Assembly (NCBI GenBank): GCA_937944485.1
Contig: CALDYU010000010.1
Location: 1-64,000, forward strand
Direction of reading: 5' to 3'
Length of the DNA: 64,000 nt
From: an uncultured Flavobacteriaceae bacterium
Lineage (GTDB): Bacteria > Bacteroidota > Bacteroidia > Flavobacteriales > Flavobacteriaceae
Below, piece after piece: positions 20,035 to 27,481 of this stretch. How positions within the stretch are numbered: position 1 is the first letter of the stretch; each line of letters opens with the position of its first letter. Under the pieces are notes generated by a model. That model searched no databases, was not told the DNA's origin, and was given only the letters and a program-made list of their open reading frames with translations. The translations under genes and the position numbers were made by a program.

Positions 20035-21123
20035 ATGAAGAATACCGCATTAACCGAAACGCATGAGTCTCTTGGAGCTAAATTAGTTCCGTTTGCAGGG
20101 TACAATATGCCTGTTTCTTACGAAGGTGTAAATATTGAACATGAAACCGTTCGCAAAGGCGTAGGCGTTTTTGACGTTTCTCATATGGGTGAGTTTTTGA
20201 TAAGTGGACCTAATGCCCTAGCATTAATCCAAAAAGTCACTTCGAACGATGCGTCTAAATTAAGCATTGGCAAAGCTCAGTACAGTTGTTTCCCTAATGA
20301 AAATGGCGGTATTGTTGACGATCTAATTGTCTACAGAATAAAGGAAGAGCAATATCTTTTAGTGGTAAATGCCTCTAATATTGAAAAAGACTGGAATCAC
20401 ATTGCGAAGTACAATGCAGAATTTAATGCCGAAATGCGCGATATTTCTGAAGGCTATTCTTTACTGGCAATTCAAGGGCCGAAAGCTGTTGAGGCTATGC
20501 AAAGTCTCACCTCAGAAAATTTATCAGCTATCAAATTTTACAATTTTGTGGTAGGAGACTTTGCTGGTATTGAACATGTGATCATTTCTGCAACAGGCTA
20601 TACGGGCTCAGGAGGCTTTGAAATTTATTGCAAAAACGAAGAAGTAAAACAAATCTGGGACAAGGTTTTGGAAGCCGGTGCTGACTTTGGCATCAAACCC
20701 ATAGGATTAGCGGCAAGAGATACCTTGCGTTTAGAAATGGGATATTGCCTTTATGGAAATGACATTAATGATGAGACATCCCCTTTTGAAGCAGGATTAG
20801 GTTGGATAACCAAATTCACCAAAGATTTTGTCAATAGTGAGGCACTATCAAAAGAAAAAGCCCGTGGACCTGAACGAAAACTGATCGCTTTTGAATTGGA
20901 TGAGCGCGGAATTCCCAGAAATGATTACGATATTGTAGATGGACAAGGAAAAAAGATTGGTGTTGTCACTTCGGGTACCATGTCTCCGTCGATGGGCAAG
21001 GGAATTGGTTTAGGATACGTTCCTAGCATTTTCTCTGAAATTGGAAGTAAAATAAATATACAAATACGCAAAAATGCGGTTCCAGCTACCGTTGTTAAAT
21101 TACCGTTCTATAAAGTAAATTGA
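20035..21123 (+). CDS. gcvT: Glycine cleavage system aminomethyltransferase (T protein)
   Basis: The 362-aa T protein transfers the aminomethyl group from lipoylated GcvH to tetrahydrofolate, releasing ammonia. Family motifs are VFDVSHMGEFLISGP, a folate-binding region with GGIVDDLIVYR, SATGYTGSGGFEIYC and GLAARDTLRLEMGYCLYGND. The length is normal. It is first in a tight plus-strand group (gcvT, glutaminase, SDR) with 3-bp gaps. The partner genes gcvH and gcvP are not in the window. Confidence 0.96.
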   Translation: MKNTALTETHESLGAKLVPFAGYNMPVSYEGVNIEHETVRKGVGVFDVSHMGEFLISGPNALALIQKVTSNDASKLSIGKAQYSCFPNENGGIVDDLIVYRIKEEQYLLVVNASNIEKDWNHIAKYNAEFNAEMRDISEGYSLLAIQGPKAVEAMQSLTSENLSAIKFYNFVVGDFAGIEHVIISATGYTGSGGFEIYCKNEEVKQIWDKVLEAGADFGIKPIGLAARDTLRLEMGYCLYGNDINDETSPFEAGLGWITKFTKDFVNSEALSKEKARGPERKLIAFELDERGIPRNDYDIVDGQGKKIGVVTSGTMSPSMGKGIGLGYVPSIFSEIGSKINIQIRKNAVPATVVKLPFYKVN

Positions 21124-21126
21124 TGG

Positions 21127-22038
21127 ATGGATTACCAAAAAATTCTGAACACGATTTTTTTAACCTGTTCTTCATCAAAGGACAGAGGCGAAGTGGCCAG
21201 CTACATACCTGAACTGGCCAACATAGAACGTTCAAAATTCGGAATACATTTAATTGACTCGGGTAAGAATAATTATCAGGCAGGTGATGCCGAACATAAG
21301 TTTTCTATCCAAAGTATCTCAAAGGTATTATCCTTAGCTCATGCAATAGGTCTAGTCGGAAAAACTATTTGGAAAAGATTGAATGTAGAGCCTTCTGGTG
21401 ACCCATTCAATCATTTATCACTGCTAGAAATGGAAAATGGCATACCTCGTAATCCATTAATAAATGCTGGCGCTATTGTAATTGCAGATATACTTGTATC
21501 AAACTTGGAAAATCCGAAAGCTGATTTTCTTAATTATGTTCGAAAACTAGCCAATGATACGAGTATTGATTTTAATCTAGATGTGGCTAATTCAGAAAAA
21601 AAATCAGGATTTAGAAATTATGCAGCCGCAAACTTGCTAAAATCTTATGGAAATTTAAAGAATGATGTCGAAACTGTTTTAGATTTCTATTTTCATCAAT
21701 GTGCTATTGAAATGAGTTGCTCACAATTAGCCAAAACCTTCTTTCTTTTTATGAATCATGGCACCTGTCAACAAGGTCGAACCTATCTCAATCTATCTCA
21801 GGTGAAACGCATTAATGCCCTAATGCTTACTTGTGGGTTTTACGACGAGGCCGGTGAGTTCGCATTTGAAGTAGGTTTGCCTGGCAAAAGTGGTGTAGGA
21901 GGAGGCATTGTAGCCTTACTGCCAAACCGCTACTGTGTGGCAACATGGTCTCCTGGGTTAAATATTAAGGGTAATTCGAAACTTGGAATGAAAGCGTTAG
22001 AAAAACTAACTACTGCAACAAAACAATCCATATTTTAA
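21127..22038 (+). CDS. glsA: Glutaminase
   Basis: This 303-aa enzyme hydrolyses glutamine to glutamate and ammonia. It has the serine beta-lactamase-like fold, with the Ser-x-x-Lys motif in FSIQSISKVLSLAHA. NPLINAGAI, NYAAANLLKSYGN and GKSGVGGGIVALLP are family blocks. The length equals E. coli YbaS/YneH (about 308). It starts 3 bp after gcvT, so co-transcription is very likely. Confidence 0.95.
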   Translation: MDYQKILNTIFLTCSSSKDRGEVASYIPELANIERSKFGIHLIDSGKNNYQAGDAEHKFSIQSISKVLSLAHAIGLVGKTIWKRLNVEPSGDPFNHLSLLEMENGIPRNPLINAGAIVIADILVSNLENPKADFLNYVRKLANDTSIDFNLDVANSEKKSGFRNYAAANLLKSYGNLKNDVETVLDFYFHQCAIEMSCSQLAKTFFLFMNHGTCQQGRTYLNLSQVKRINALMLTCGFYDEAGEFAFEVGLPGKSGVGGGIVALLPNRYCVATWSPGLNIKGNSKLGMKALEKLTTATKQSIF

Positions 22039-22041
22039 TAT

Positions 22042-22869
22042 TTGGAAACTAAATCAAAAAAAATACTTATTCTCGGTGGAAGCGGTTTTATAGGTAGCGC
22101 TATTTACAAAGAACTCTGCAACTATTACGATACCTACGCAACCTACAATGCGGCTCGTAGAAGTTTGGAGAGCAATAAACAGTTCTTTCATTACAATATG
22201 GAAGATGATGATATTATTAGAATTCTAGATAGGGTAGCTCCTCAAATTATTATTTCAGCAGTTCGCGGAAAATTCGCCGCTCAAGTTCAAACACATCTGC
22301 ACCTTATCGAGTATATCAATAAACATAAGTGTAAACTTCTTTTTATTTCATCTGCTAATGTTTTCGATGCATACAGTAAATATCCCTCTTATGAAAATGA
22401 CAAAACGCTTTCTGAAAGTATTTATGGTCGCTTAAAAATAAAAATTGAGAACATGTTGCTTCGATTGCCTAAAGAAAAAATGGCAATACTTAGAGTGCCT
22501 ATGGTTTTTGGAAATGCATCTCCACGAATTAAAAATATTAAAAACAATATATGGACTAATGAACCCGTCGAAGTCTTTCCAAACCTTATATTAAATGTAA
22601 CTAATGACGATAAACTGACCCAACAAGTACATTATCTCATCAATCGAAACAAATCAGGTATTTTTCATTTGGGCAGTAAAGATTTAGTACATCATGAAGA
22701 TTTTATAAAAGCTATTGTAGAACGTATTGGAGATTTTTCTCCTATTTACAAAAGGGTATTTACAACAAATAATGATCGTTATTTGGCGGTTTTACCAAAG
22801 GACAATACCTTGCCTAAAAATCTACAATTTACACATCAAGACATTGTCGACCATCATATGGCAACTTAA
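22042..22869 (+). CDS. NAD-dependent epimerase/dehydratase-family sugar reductase (RmlD-like SDR)
   Basis: This 275-aa extended SDR protein has the nucleotide loop ILGGSGFIGSAIYKEL at the N-terminus and a catalytic-type YGRLK (Tyr-x-x-x-Lys) in the middle. A Ser stretch, LLFISSANVFDAYSKYPSY, precedes it, as in dTDP-4-dehydrorhamnose reductases and related enzymes. The substrate is unknown. The start appears to be TTG at 22042, 3 bp after the glutaminase stop, since no ATG occurs before the Rossmann loop. It belongs to the gcvT group by spacing. Confidence 0.75.
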   Translation: METKSKKILILGGSGFIGSAIYKELCNYYDTYATYNAARRSLESNKQFFHYNMEDDDIIRILDRVAPQIIISAVRGKFAAQVQTHLHLIEYINKHKCKLLFISSANVFDAYSKYPSYENDKTLSESIYGRLKIKIENMLLRLPKEKMAILRVPMVFGNASPRIKNIKNNIWTNEPVEVFPNLILNVTNDDKLTQQVHYLINRNKSGIFHLGSKDLVHHEDFIKAIVERIGDFSPIYKRVFTTNNDRYLAVLPKDNTLPKNLQFTHQDIVDHHMAT

Positions 22870-22933
22870 ACTTATTAAAAACGTATTGTTAAAGATGACT
22901 GCATTTGCGGGAAATAAAATAAAGTATTTATAT

Positions 22934-23221
22934 ATGGAAAAATTATCGGAACAACAGATTTTAGAATATTTAAGTAAGTTAGACGGCTGGGAGTATGTAG
23001 ATGGAGCCATCGAAACATCTTTCGAGTTTGCCAATTTCAAAGAAGCTTTCGCAACAATGACGCGTATTGCTTTTGAATGCGAAAAGCAAGAGCATCACCC
23101 CGACTGGAGCAATGTTTATAAAAATCTACATATTCGTTTAAATACCCACGATGCTGGGGGTGTGACTGAAAAAGATTTCAAACTAGCGCATACTATTGAA
23201 GATATTATAGAAGGAGAGTGA
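22934..23221 (+). CDS. 4a-hydroxytetrahydrobiopterin dehydratase (pterin-4a-carbinolamine dehydratase)
   Basis: At 95 aa this matches the PCD/DCoH family length. The active-site motif is EHHPDWSNVYKNLHIRLNTH, with the catalytic His pair and the following Asp-Ala-Gly-Gly segment. It recycles the hydroxylated pterin formed by aromatic amino acid hydroxylases. I chose the ATG at 22934. The frame is open upstream to 22727, but that part overlaps the SDR gene and has no family similarity. It lies 64 bp after the SDR gene. Confidence 0.92.
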   Translation: MEKLSEQQILEYLSKLDGWEYVDGAIETSFEFANFKEAFATMTRIAFECEKQEHHPDWSNVYKNLHIRLNTHDAGGVTEKDFKLAHTIEDIIEGE

Positions 23222-23270
23222 AAAATACAAATGCAAAAAACACAACCAAATTCAGAATAGCACATCAAAG

Positions 23271-23308
23271 AAATTTGAGTTTGTATTTGAAATTTGAGTT
23301 TATATTTG
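23271..23308 (+). promoter_or_regulatory. Tandem 19-bp repeat with promoter elements before yebC
   Basis: Two adjacent 19-bp units (23271-23289 and 23290-23308) differ by one base. Each ends in a -7-like box: TGTATTTG in the first, and TATATTTG (a full TAnnTTTG match) in the second. A TTTG at 23274-23277 stands 23 bp before the second box. The yebC start follows 40 bp later. Confidence 0.5.
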
Positions 23309-23348
23309 ATTTTGGTAATTTAGATTTTAAGTTAAACACAATATAATT

Positions 23349-24059
23349 ATGGGAAGAGCTTTTGAATTTAGAAAAGCACGAAAAATGAAGCGTTGGTCAG
23401 CGATGTCCAAAGCTTTTACGCGCATTGGAAAAGATATTGTTATTGCGGTAAAAGAAGGTGGCCCTGATCCGGATTCTAATTCAAAATTGCGGGCTGTTAT
23501 ACAGAATGCCAAATCTGTTAACATGCCTAAAGACAATATTGAGCGGGCAATCAAGCGAGCTAGTGATAAAAATCTAGGAGATTTTAAAGAAGTTTTATTT
23601 GAAGGCTATGCCCCCCATGGTATTGCCATACTTATTGAAACAGCTACAGACAATAACACCCGTACGGTAGCTAATGTGCGAAGTTATTTTAATAAATGTA
23701 ATGGTAATTTAGGGACTTCTGGTTCCGTTGAATTCATGTTCGATCACACTTGTAATTTTAGAATTCCTACGGAAGGAATTGACCCAGAAGAACTGGAATT
23801 AGAAATGATCGATTATGGTGCTGAAGAAGTGTTCGTTGACGATGATGGTATTTTAATTTATGCGCCTTTCGAAAGTTTTGGTGCCATTCAAAAAGAATTA
23901 GAATCACGTGATATTGAAATACTTTCTTCTGGCTTTGAACGTATACCTCAAGTGACTAAACAACTCACTGAAGAACAAGTGGCCGATGTTGAAAAACTTT
24001 TAGAAAAGATCGAGGAAGATGATGATGTGCAAAACGTTTATCACACGATGCAGGAATAA
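23349..24059 (+). CDS. yebC: YebC/PmpR (TACO1) family DNA-binding / translation-associated protein
   Basis: The 236-aa protein has the family N-terminus (MGRAFEFRKARKMKRWSAMSK region), KEGGPDPDSNSKLR, NMPKDNIERAIKRA, EGYAPHGIAILIE and a C-terminal acidic domain. Members bind DNA as regulators or, as TACO1/YebC, help ribosomes through proline-rich stretches. The last 41 coding and stop bases belong to a 42-bp sequence that recurs at 39292-39333. The gene is therefore complete here but sits at the left edge of the apparent island. Its likely original terminator is now at 39361. Confidence 0.95.
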   Translation: MGRAFEFRKARKMKRWSAMSKAFTRIGKDIVIAVKEGGPDPDSNSKLRAVIQNAKSVNMPKDNIERAIKRASDKNLGDFKEVLFEGYAPHGIAILIETATDNNTRTVANVRSYFNKCNGNLGTSGSVEFMFDHTCNFRIPTEGIDPEELELEMIDYGAEEVFVDDDGILIYAPFESFGAIQKELESRDIEILSSGFERIPQVTKQLTEEQVADVEKLLEKIEEDDDVQNVYHTMQE

Positions 24060-24060
24060 T
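24019..24060 (+). repeat. Left direct repeat (attL-like), yebC 3' end
   Basis: These 42 bp cover the last codons and stop of yebC and match 39292-39333 at 41 of 42 positions. The single difference is a synonymous CAG/CAA. Flanking bases outside the 42 bp do not match. This is the pattern left by site-specific integration into the 3' end of a gene. Confidence 0.85.
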
Positions 24061-24513
24061 TCCTTAAATTCCCAAAAACAAGTCTAAAGTACTCTATTTT
24101 AATATTCCTTTATAATTGTTTATATCATGGTATGATTACAAACTAATATTGAACTAATCGGATGAATTTCAACTATTATTTATCCTCTTAATTAAAAGTG
24201 AAAGGTACCCAATTGATCAGGCTCTAATTGGAGACCTCGCAAAAAGAGATGCAATACGTGGATTCAAGGATTTCAGTTAAAAAAGAAACAAGGGAACGAC
24301 ATGAAGAAAAAAATGAAAAGGCACCCTTTTTTACCAAAAACTGACAGCCAGCTCGAAATTCCTAACGATTTAAGTTCAGAAGTTCAACTTCAACAATAAA
24401 GAAGGTTCTACAAAACGTCTTCTCTTTCTAAAAAAACAAAAAAAGATTCATTAACCTCTGATAAAATTATAACGCTTTCAGAATTGGAAATCCTATCAAG
24501 ATCAAAGGAATGA

Positions 24514-24639
24514 CTAAAAAAAGGAACTGTGCCAGGAGTTAAAATGATTGGTTCCGCCTATTGTATTTTCCCCAAACTCTTCAAAATAGTCTTCATTTAT
24601 TACTAAGGTTTTTTGTTTCAAATCAAATTCGTTATTCAT
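24514..24639 (-). CDS. Small open frame, possible precursor-like peptide or remnant
   Basis: This is 41 codons from the ATG at 24639 to TAG, downstream of the DsbD gene on the same strand but beyond its terminator hairpin. The product is acidic in its first half (VINEDYFEEFGE) with a Gly-Gly and an aromatic, Ser/His-rich end. I do not recognise it. The codon pattern looks plausible for a protein, but the length gives little statistical support. Confidence 0.25.
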   Translation of the reverse strand: MNNEFDLKQKTLVINEDYFEEFGENTIGGTNHFNSWHSSFF

Positions 24640-24656
24640 AAAAATTAGTATTTATC

Positions 24657-24689
24657 AAAAGGGTCTATGCAACCCACTCAGACCCTTTT
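24657..24689 (-). terminator. Terminator after the DsbD gene
   Basis: The 10-bp stem AAAAGGGTCT / AGACCCTTTT lies 22 bp past the DsbD stop, with a T run on either strand. It could also stop read-through from yebC. Confidence 0.7.
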
Positions 24690-24711
24690 CATCAATCAAA
24701 TAATCAGGTGT

Positions 24712-26721
24712 TCAATGGGTACCGGGGTTCTTAAACTCTTCAATTCCATTTATCAGCCAGTTATAGTACTCATCGACATCTGGAGTATAGGCAACGGGAT
24801 CTATCAGGTTTTCTTCATCATGATCCATTAGTACGTAGAACGGTTGCGAATTTGCTCTGTATTTGATGGTCTGTAATTCACTCCATTTTTGACCAATAAA
24901 CTTCAACTTTTTACCAGGTCTTAATTTGGACTCCTCTATCTCATCTTCATTCAAGGGCCTTTTATCATCAACATAGAGAGATATTAATACCACTTTGTTC
25001 TTCAAAATGTCCAGTATCTTAGGTTCTGGCCATACATTTTGTTCCATCTTTCTACAGTTTACACAGGCCCAACCGGTAAAGTCAATCATAATAGGCTTTT
25101 TCACCTTTTTAGCATAGGCCAACCCCTTATTATAATCATTGAAAACAAGAATATCGTGAGGAGGTAGTAAATGCCCACCATCTGGTAGCTCCCCGTGGTC
25201 AGTGCTCAATAAATTCCCGCCAGTTTTGGAGTAACCGACACCATAAGGCGACTCACTATATTCCAATGGTGGAGGAAAAGCACTTATCAGTTTAAGTGGA
25301 GCGCCCCAAAGCCCAGGAATCATATAAACTGTAAAGGCCAAAGTCAGCAAAGCCAATCCCAATCTACCAACCGAAATATGGGTCAATGGTGAATCGTGGG
25401 GCAATTGAATCTTACCCAAAAGATAAAAAGCAAGTGCCCCGAAGATTGTAATCCAGATTGCAATAAACACCTCCCGCGTCAACAAATGTAATTGAAGCAC
25501 TAGGTCAGCCTGAGATAAGAACTTGAATGCCAATGCAAGCTCTAAAAAACCCAAAACTACCTTGACAGTGTTCAACCAACCACCTGATTTTGGCAAGGAG
25601 TTCAACCACCCTGGGAATGCGGCAAAAAGACCAAATGGTAGGGCTATCGCCGATGAAAATCCCAGCATTCCAATTATTGGAGCAATACCTCCCTTGGAGG
25701 CGGCTTCCACCAATAAGGTTCCTACAATAGGTCCTGTACAAGAGAAGGAAACTATGGCTAGAGCCAGCGCCATAAAAAAGATACCTATTAAACCTCCATA
25801 TTTATAGGATTGGGCATCAATTTTATTAGCCCATGAACTTGGTAAACTTATCTCAAATGCACCCAAGAACGAGATAGCGAAGATTACCAACAATAGAAAG
25901 AAAATGATATTAAACCAAACATTTGTGGCCAGAGCGTTGAGCGAGTCCGCACCAAAAATCGCAGTCACAGCTGTTCCTAGAAGTACATATATAATAATTA
26001 TGGATATCCCATAGAATATTGCGTTGCGGATACCCACCGCACGATTTTGACTCTGTTTGGTGAAGAAGCTTACTGTCAATGGAATCATTGGGAATACGCA
26101 AGGTGTTAATAAGGCCGCAAAACCAGAAATGAAAGCAATGAAAAATATGCCAAACAAACCTTTAGTATCATCGTCATGCGGTACTTCATCAGAGATTTCA
26201 GTTATCGCATTCTGCGAATTCCCATTGCCCAAAATAGTTTCCGTGGATTCACCATTAATTTCAGATTTATCCCTGAGACCAAATCTCAGCTCTTCTTCCT
26301 TTGGAGGAAGACATTTTTGGTCATCGCAAGCCATAAATTCAACGTAACCAAACACCAAATCAACCTCTTCAGAAACAACCACCTTTTGTTCAAAAATCGT
26401 CTTGTTTTCGAAATACTTGATTTGCATTTGAAAAACTTTGTCAAAAATTGTGATCCCTTCCTCCTCTTTAGTGGAATCGACCAATTCTATGATCCCTTCC
26501 TTAACATCAAACCAGAACATGGTTGGAAGTGGGCCTTTCTCTGGAACATTTTGAGAATATAAATGCCAACCTGGCTCAATAAGGGCAGTCGCCTTTAGCA
26601 CATATTCGCCGTTGGAAATCTCCTCTACCGATGTAAACCATTTTACGGGATCATATGTCTGTGATTTACTTTGAAAAAAACCAAGAAACGCAATAAAAAA
26701 AACAAAGAATTTTAGTTTCAT
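24712..26721 (-). CDS. Thiol:disulfide interchange protein, DsbD family
   Basis: This 669-aa inner-membrane protein passes electrons from cytoplasmic thioredoxin to periplasmic partners. It has a signal peptide (1-20). A DsbD-alpha-like N-terminal domain follows (about 21-150), with its Cys pair in CDDQKCLPPKE. The membrane domain of about eight helices (185-480) contains LLTPCVFPMIPLTV and SFSCTGPIVG, the two membrane cysteines. The C-terminal thioredoxin-fold domain has the CxxC motif in GWACVNCRKMEQNVW. All six redox cysteines are present, so it looks intact. Nearby TlpA- and thioredoxin-like proteins are plausible clients. A paralogous lone alpha domain lies at the other end of the island. 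Confidence 0.92.
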   Translation of the reverse strand: MKLKFFVFFIAFLGFFQSKSQTYDPVKWFTSVEEISNGEYVLKATALIEPGWHLYSQNVPEKGPLPTMFWFDVKEGIIELVDSTKEEEGITIFDKVFQMQIKYFENKTIFEQKVVVSEEVDLVFGYVEFMACDDQKCLPPKEEELRFGLRDKSEINGESTETILGNGNSQNAITEISDEVPHDDDTKGLFGIFFIAFISGFAALLTPCVFPMIPLTVSFFTKQSQNRAVGIRNAIFYGISIIIIYVLLGTAVTAIFGADSLNALATNVWFNIIFFLLLVIFAISFLGAFEISLPSSWANKIDAQSYKYGGLIGIFFMALALAIVSFSCTGPIVGTLLVEAASKGGIAPIIGMLGFSSAIALPFGLFAAFPGWLNSLPKSGGWLNTVKVVLGFLELALAFKFLSQADLVLQLHLLTREVFIAIWITIFGALAFYLLGKIQLPHDSPLTHISVGRLGLALLTLAFTVYMIPGLWGAPLKLISAFPPPLEYSESPYGVGYSKTGGNLLSTDHGELPDGGHLLPPHDILVFNDYNKGLAYAKKVKKPIMIDFTGWACVNCRKMEQNVWPEPKILDILKNKVVLISLYVDDKRPLNEDEIEESKLRPGKKLKFIGQKWSELQTIKYRANSQPFYVLMDHDEENLIDPVAYTPDVDEYYNWLINGIEEFKNPGTH

Positions 26722-26761
26722 CTTATTCGAATTATTACGTTAAGAATTATCTGTTTTCACA

Positions 26762-26787
26762 AAAGGGACTGCCAATGGCAGCCCTTT
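26762..26787 (-). terminator. Hairpin between the TlpA pseudogene and DsbD
   Basis: AAAGGG-A-CTGCC pairs with GGCAG-CCCTTT around an AAT loop (11 bp with one bulge), and TTTTG follows on the minus strand. It would end transcripts coming from the susCD/TlpA side before dsbD. Confidence 0.55.
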
Positions 26788-26830
26788 GCAACTAACTCAA
26801 ATAACATAAGTTTTAACAAAACCTATATAA

Positions 26831-27156
26831 CTATTTATATAACGGATCAGTTTCGTTAGACCCTATGTCTAAGAAAGCCAAATTTTTACTTTTTGATTGA
26901 TTCGCAATGGCTACCCGATTTATCTAAGGAGTCTAATTTAATGACTATGAGTTGGTCACCACCACAATTTCAAATCCTTTGGGTCTATATTTGTCATACG
27001 CTTTTATAAATGAGGATAGAACTTACGCCAAGCCATATACCAACGAGCCTAAAAATCTATCAATACTATTTTCTCATTCTTTAGTGACGATAAAGTGAAG
27101 TCTTCACCCTTGTTAGTTTTGAGGGTAAATTCAGGAGCAATTTCATCTATGGCCAT
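26831..27156 (-). pseudogene. Decayed TlpA/thioredoxin-like gene
   Basis: Reading the minus strand from the ATG at 27156 gives MAIDEIAPEFTL, then a strand-helix run ending KIVLIDF. An in-frame stop falls where TlpA proteins have Trp of the WxxWC motif, and the CxxC region is replaced (ARWYMAWRKF). After a frameshift the next part reads YDKYRPKGFEIVVVTNS, matching the TlpA segment after the active site. More stops follow, and a tail ends LYK. The intact TlpA at 35746 has SDFRGKYLLIDFWASWC and KGFEIVGVSDDD at the same places. Both cysteines and the frame are lost, so it cannot be functional. Confidence 0.75.
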
Positions 27157-27423
27157 TTTGTTGAAGCGTTTTCAATTCAAAATATATCCACCAAGTTATA
27201 TTCTACTGTTATCGTTTTATAGAAAATAAATATGTTTTCAGTAAAGGGTTGTTATTGCGTGAATTTGAACTTTTGCGAAATATCAGAACAACCAGTACGT
27301 ACCTACACTCTTCCTACAAAATTTAGAATCGACATGCTTGCAGGTAATGACTGCAATTCACATGCTTATAAAATATAACATTGGGCCATTGAAAAAAGTC
27401 TCTTCTTCTGACAATCTGATAAG

Positions 27424-27473
27424 AAATAAGGATCAACCATTTAAAAAAATCAAATCAAGATCAATCCTTATTT
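27424..27473 (-). terminator. Possible terminator after susD
   Basis: AAATAAGGAT (27424-27433) is the perfect complement of ATCCTTATTT (27464-27473) around a 30-nt A/T-rich loop, 9 bp past the SusD stop. The loop is long for an intrinsic terminator. Confidence 0.35.
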
Positions 27474-27481
27474 CGCTACTT

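Larger units (their letters stand above)
24061..24711. other. Gap with two small open frames, otherwise apparently non-coding
   Basis: This is the left end of the island. It holds a plus-strand 32-codon frame (24301-24399, MKKKMKRHPF start) followed after its stop by 37 more open codons in the same frame (to about 24513). It also holds a minus-strand 41-codon frame (24639-24514, MNNEFDLKQK start, containing TIGGT). Short lysine-rich starts and a Gly-Gly resemble precursor-peptide genes, but no processing enzyme is nearby and both may be remnants. No terminator follows yebC here. Confidence 0.4.

Noticed and set aside
22727-22933. Longer form of the pterin dehydratase gene
   Set aside because: The extra 69 residues are another frame of the SDR gene and lack similarity to the family, whose members are about 95-100 aa.
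23271-23308. Possible CRISPR-like repeat
   Set aside because: The two units are directly adjacent without spacers, occur only twice and there are no cas genes in the window.
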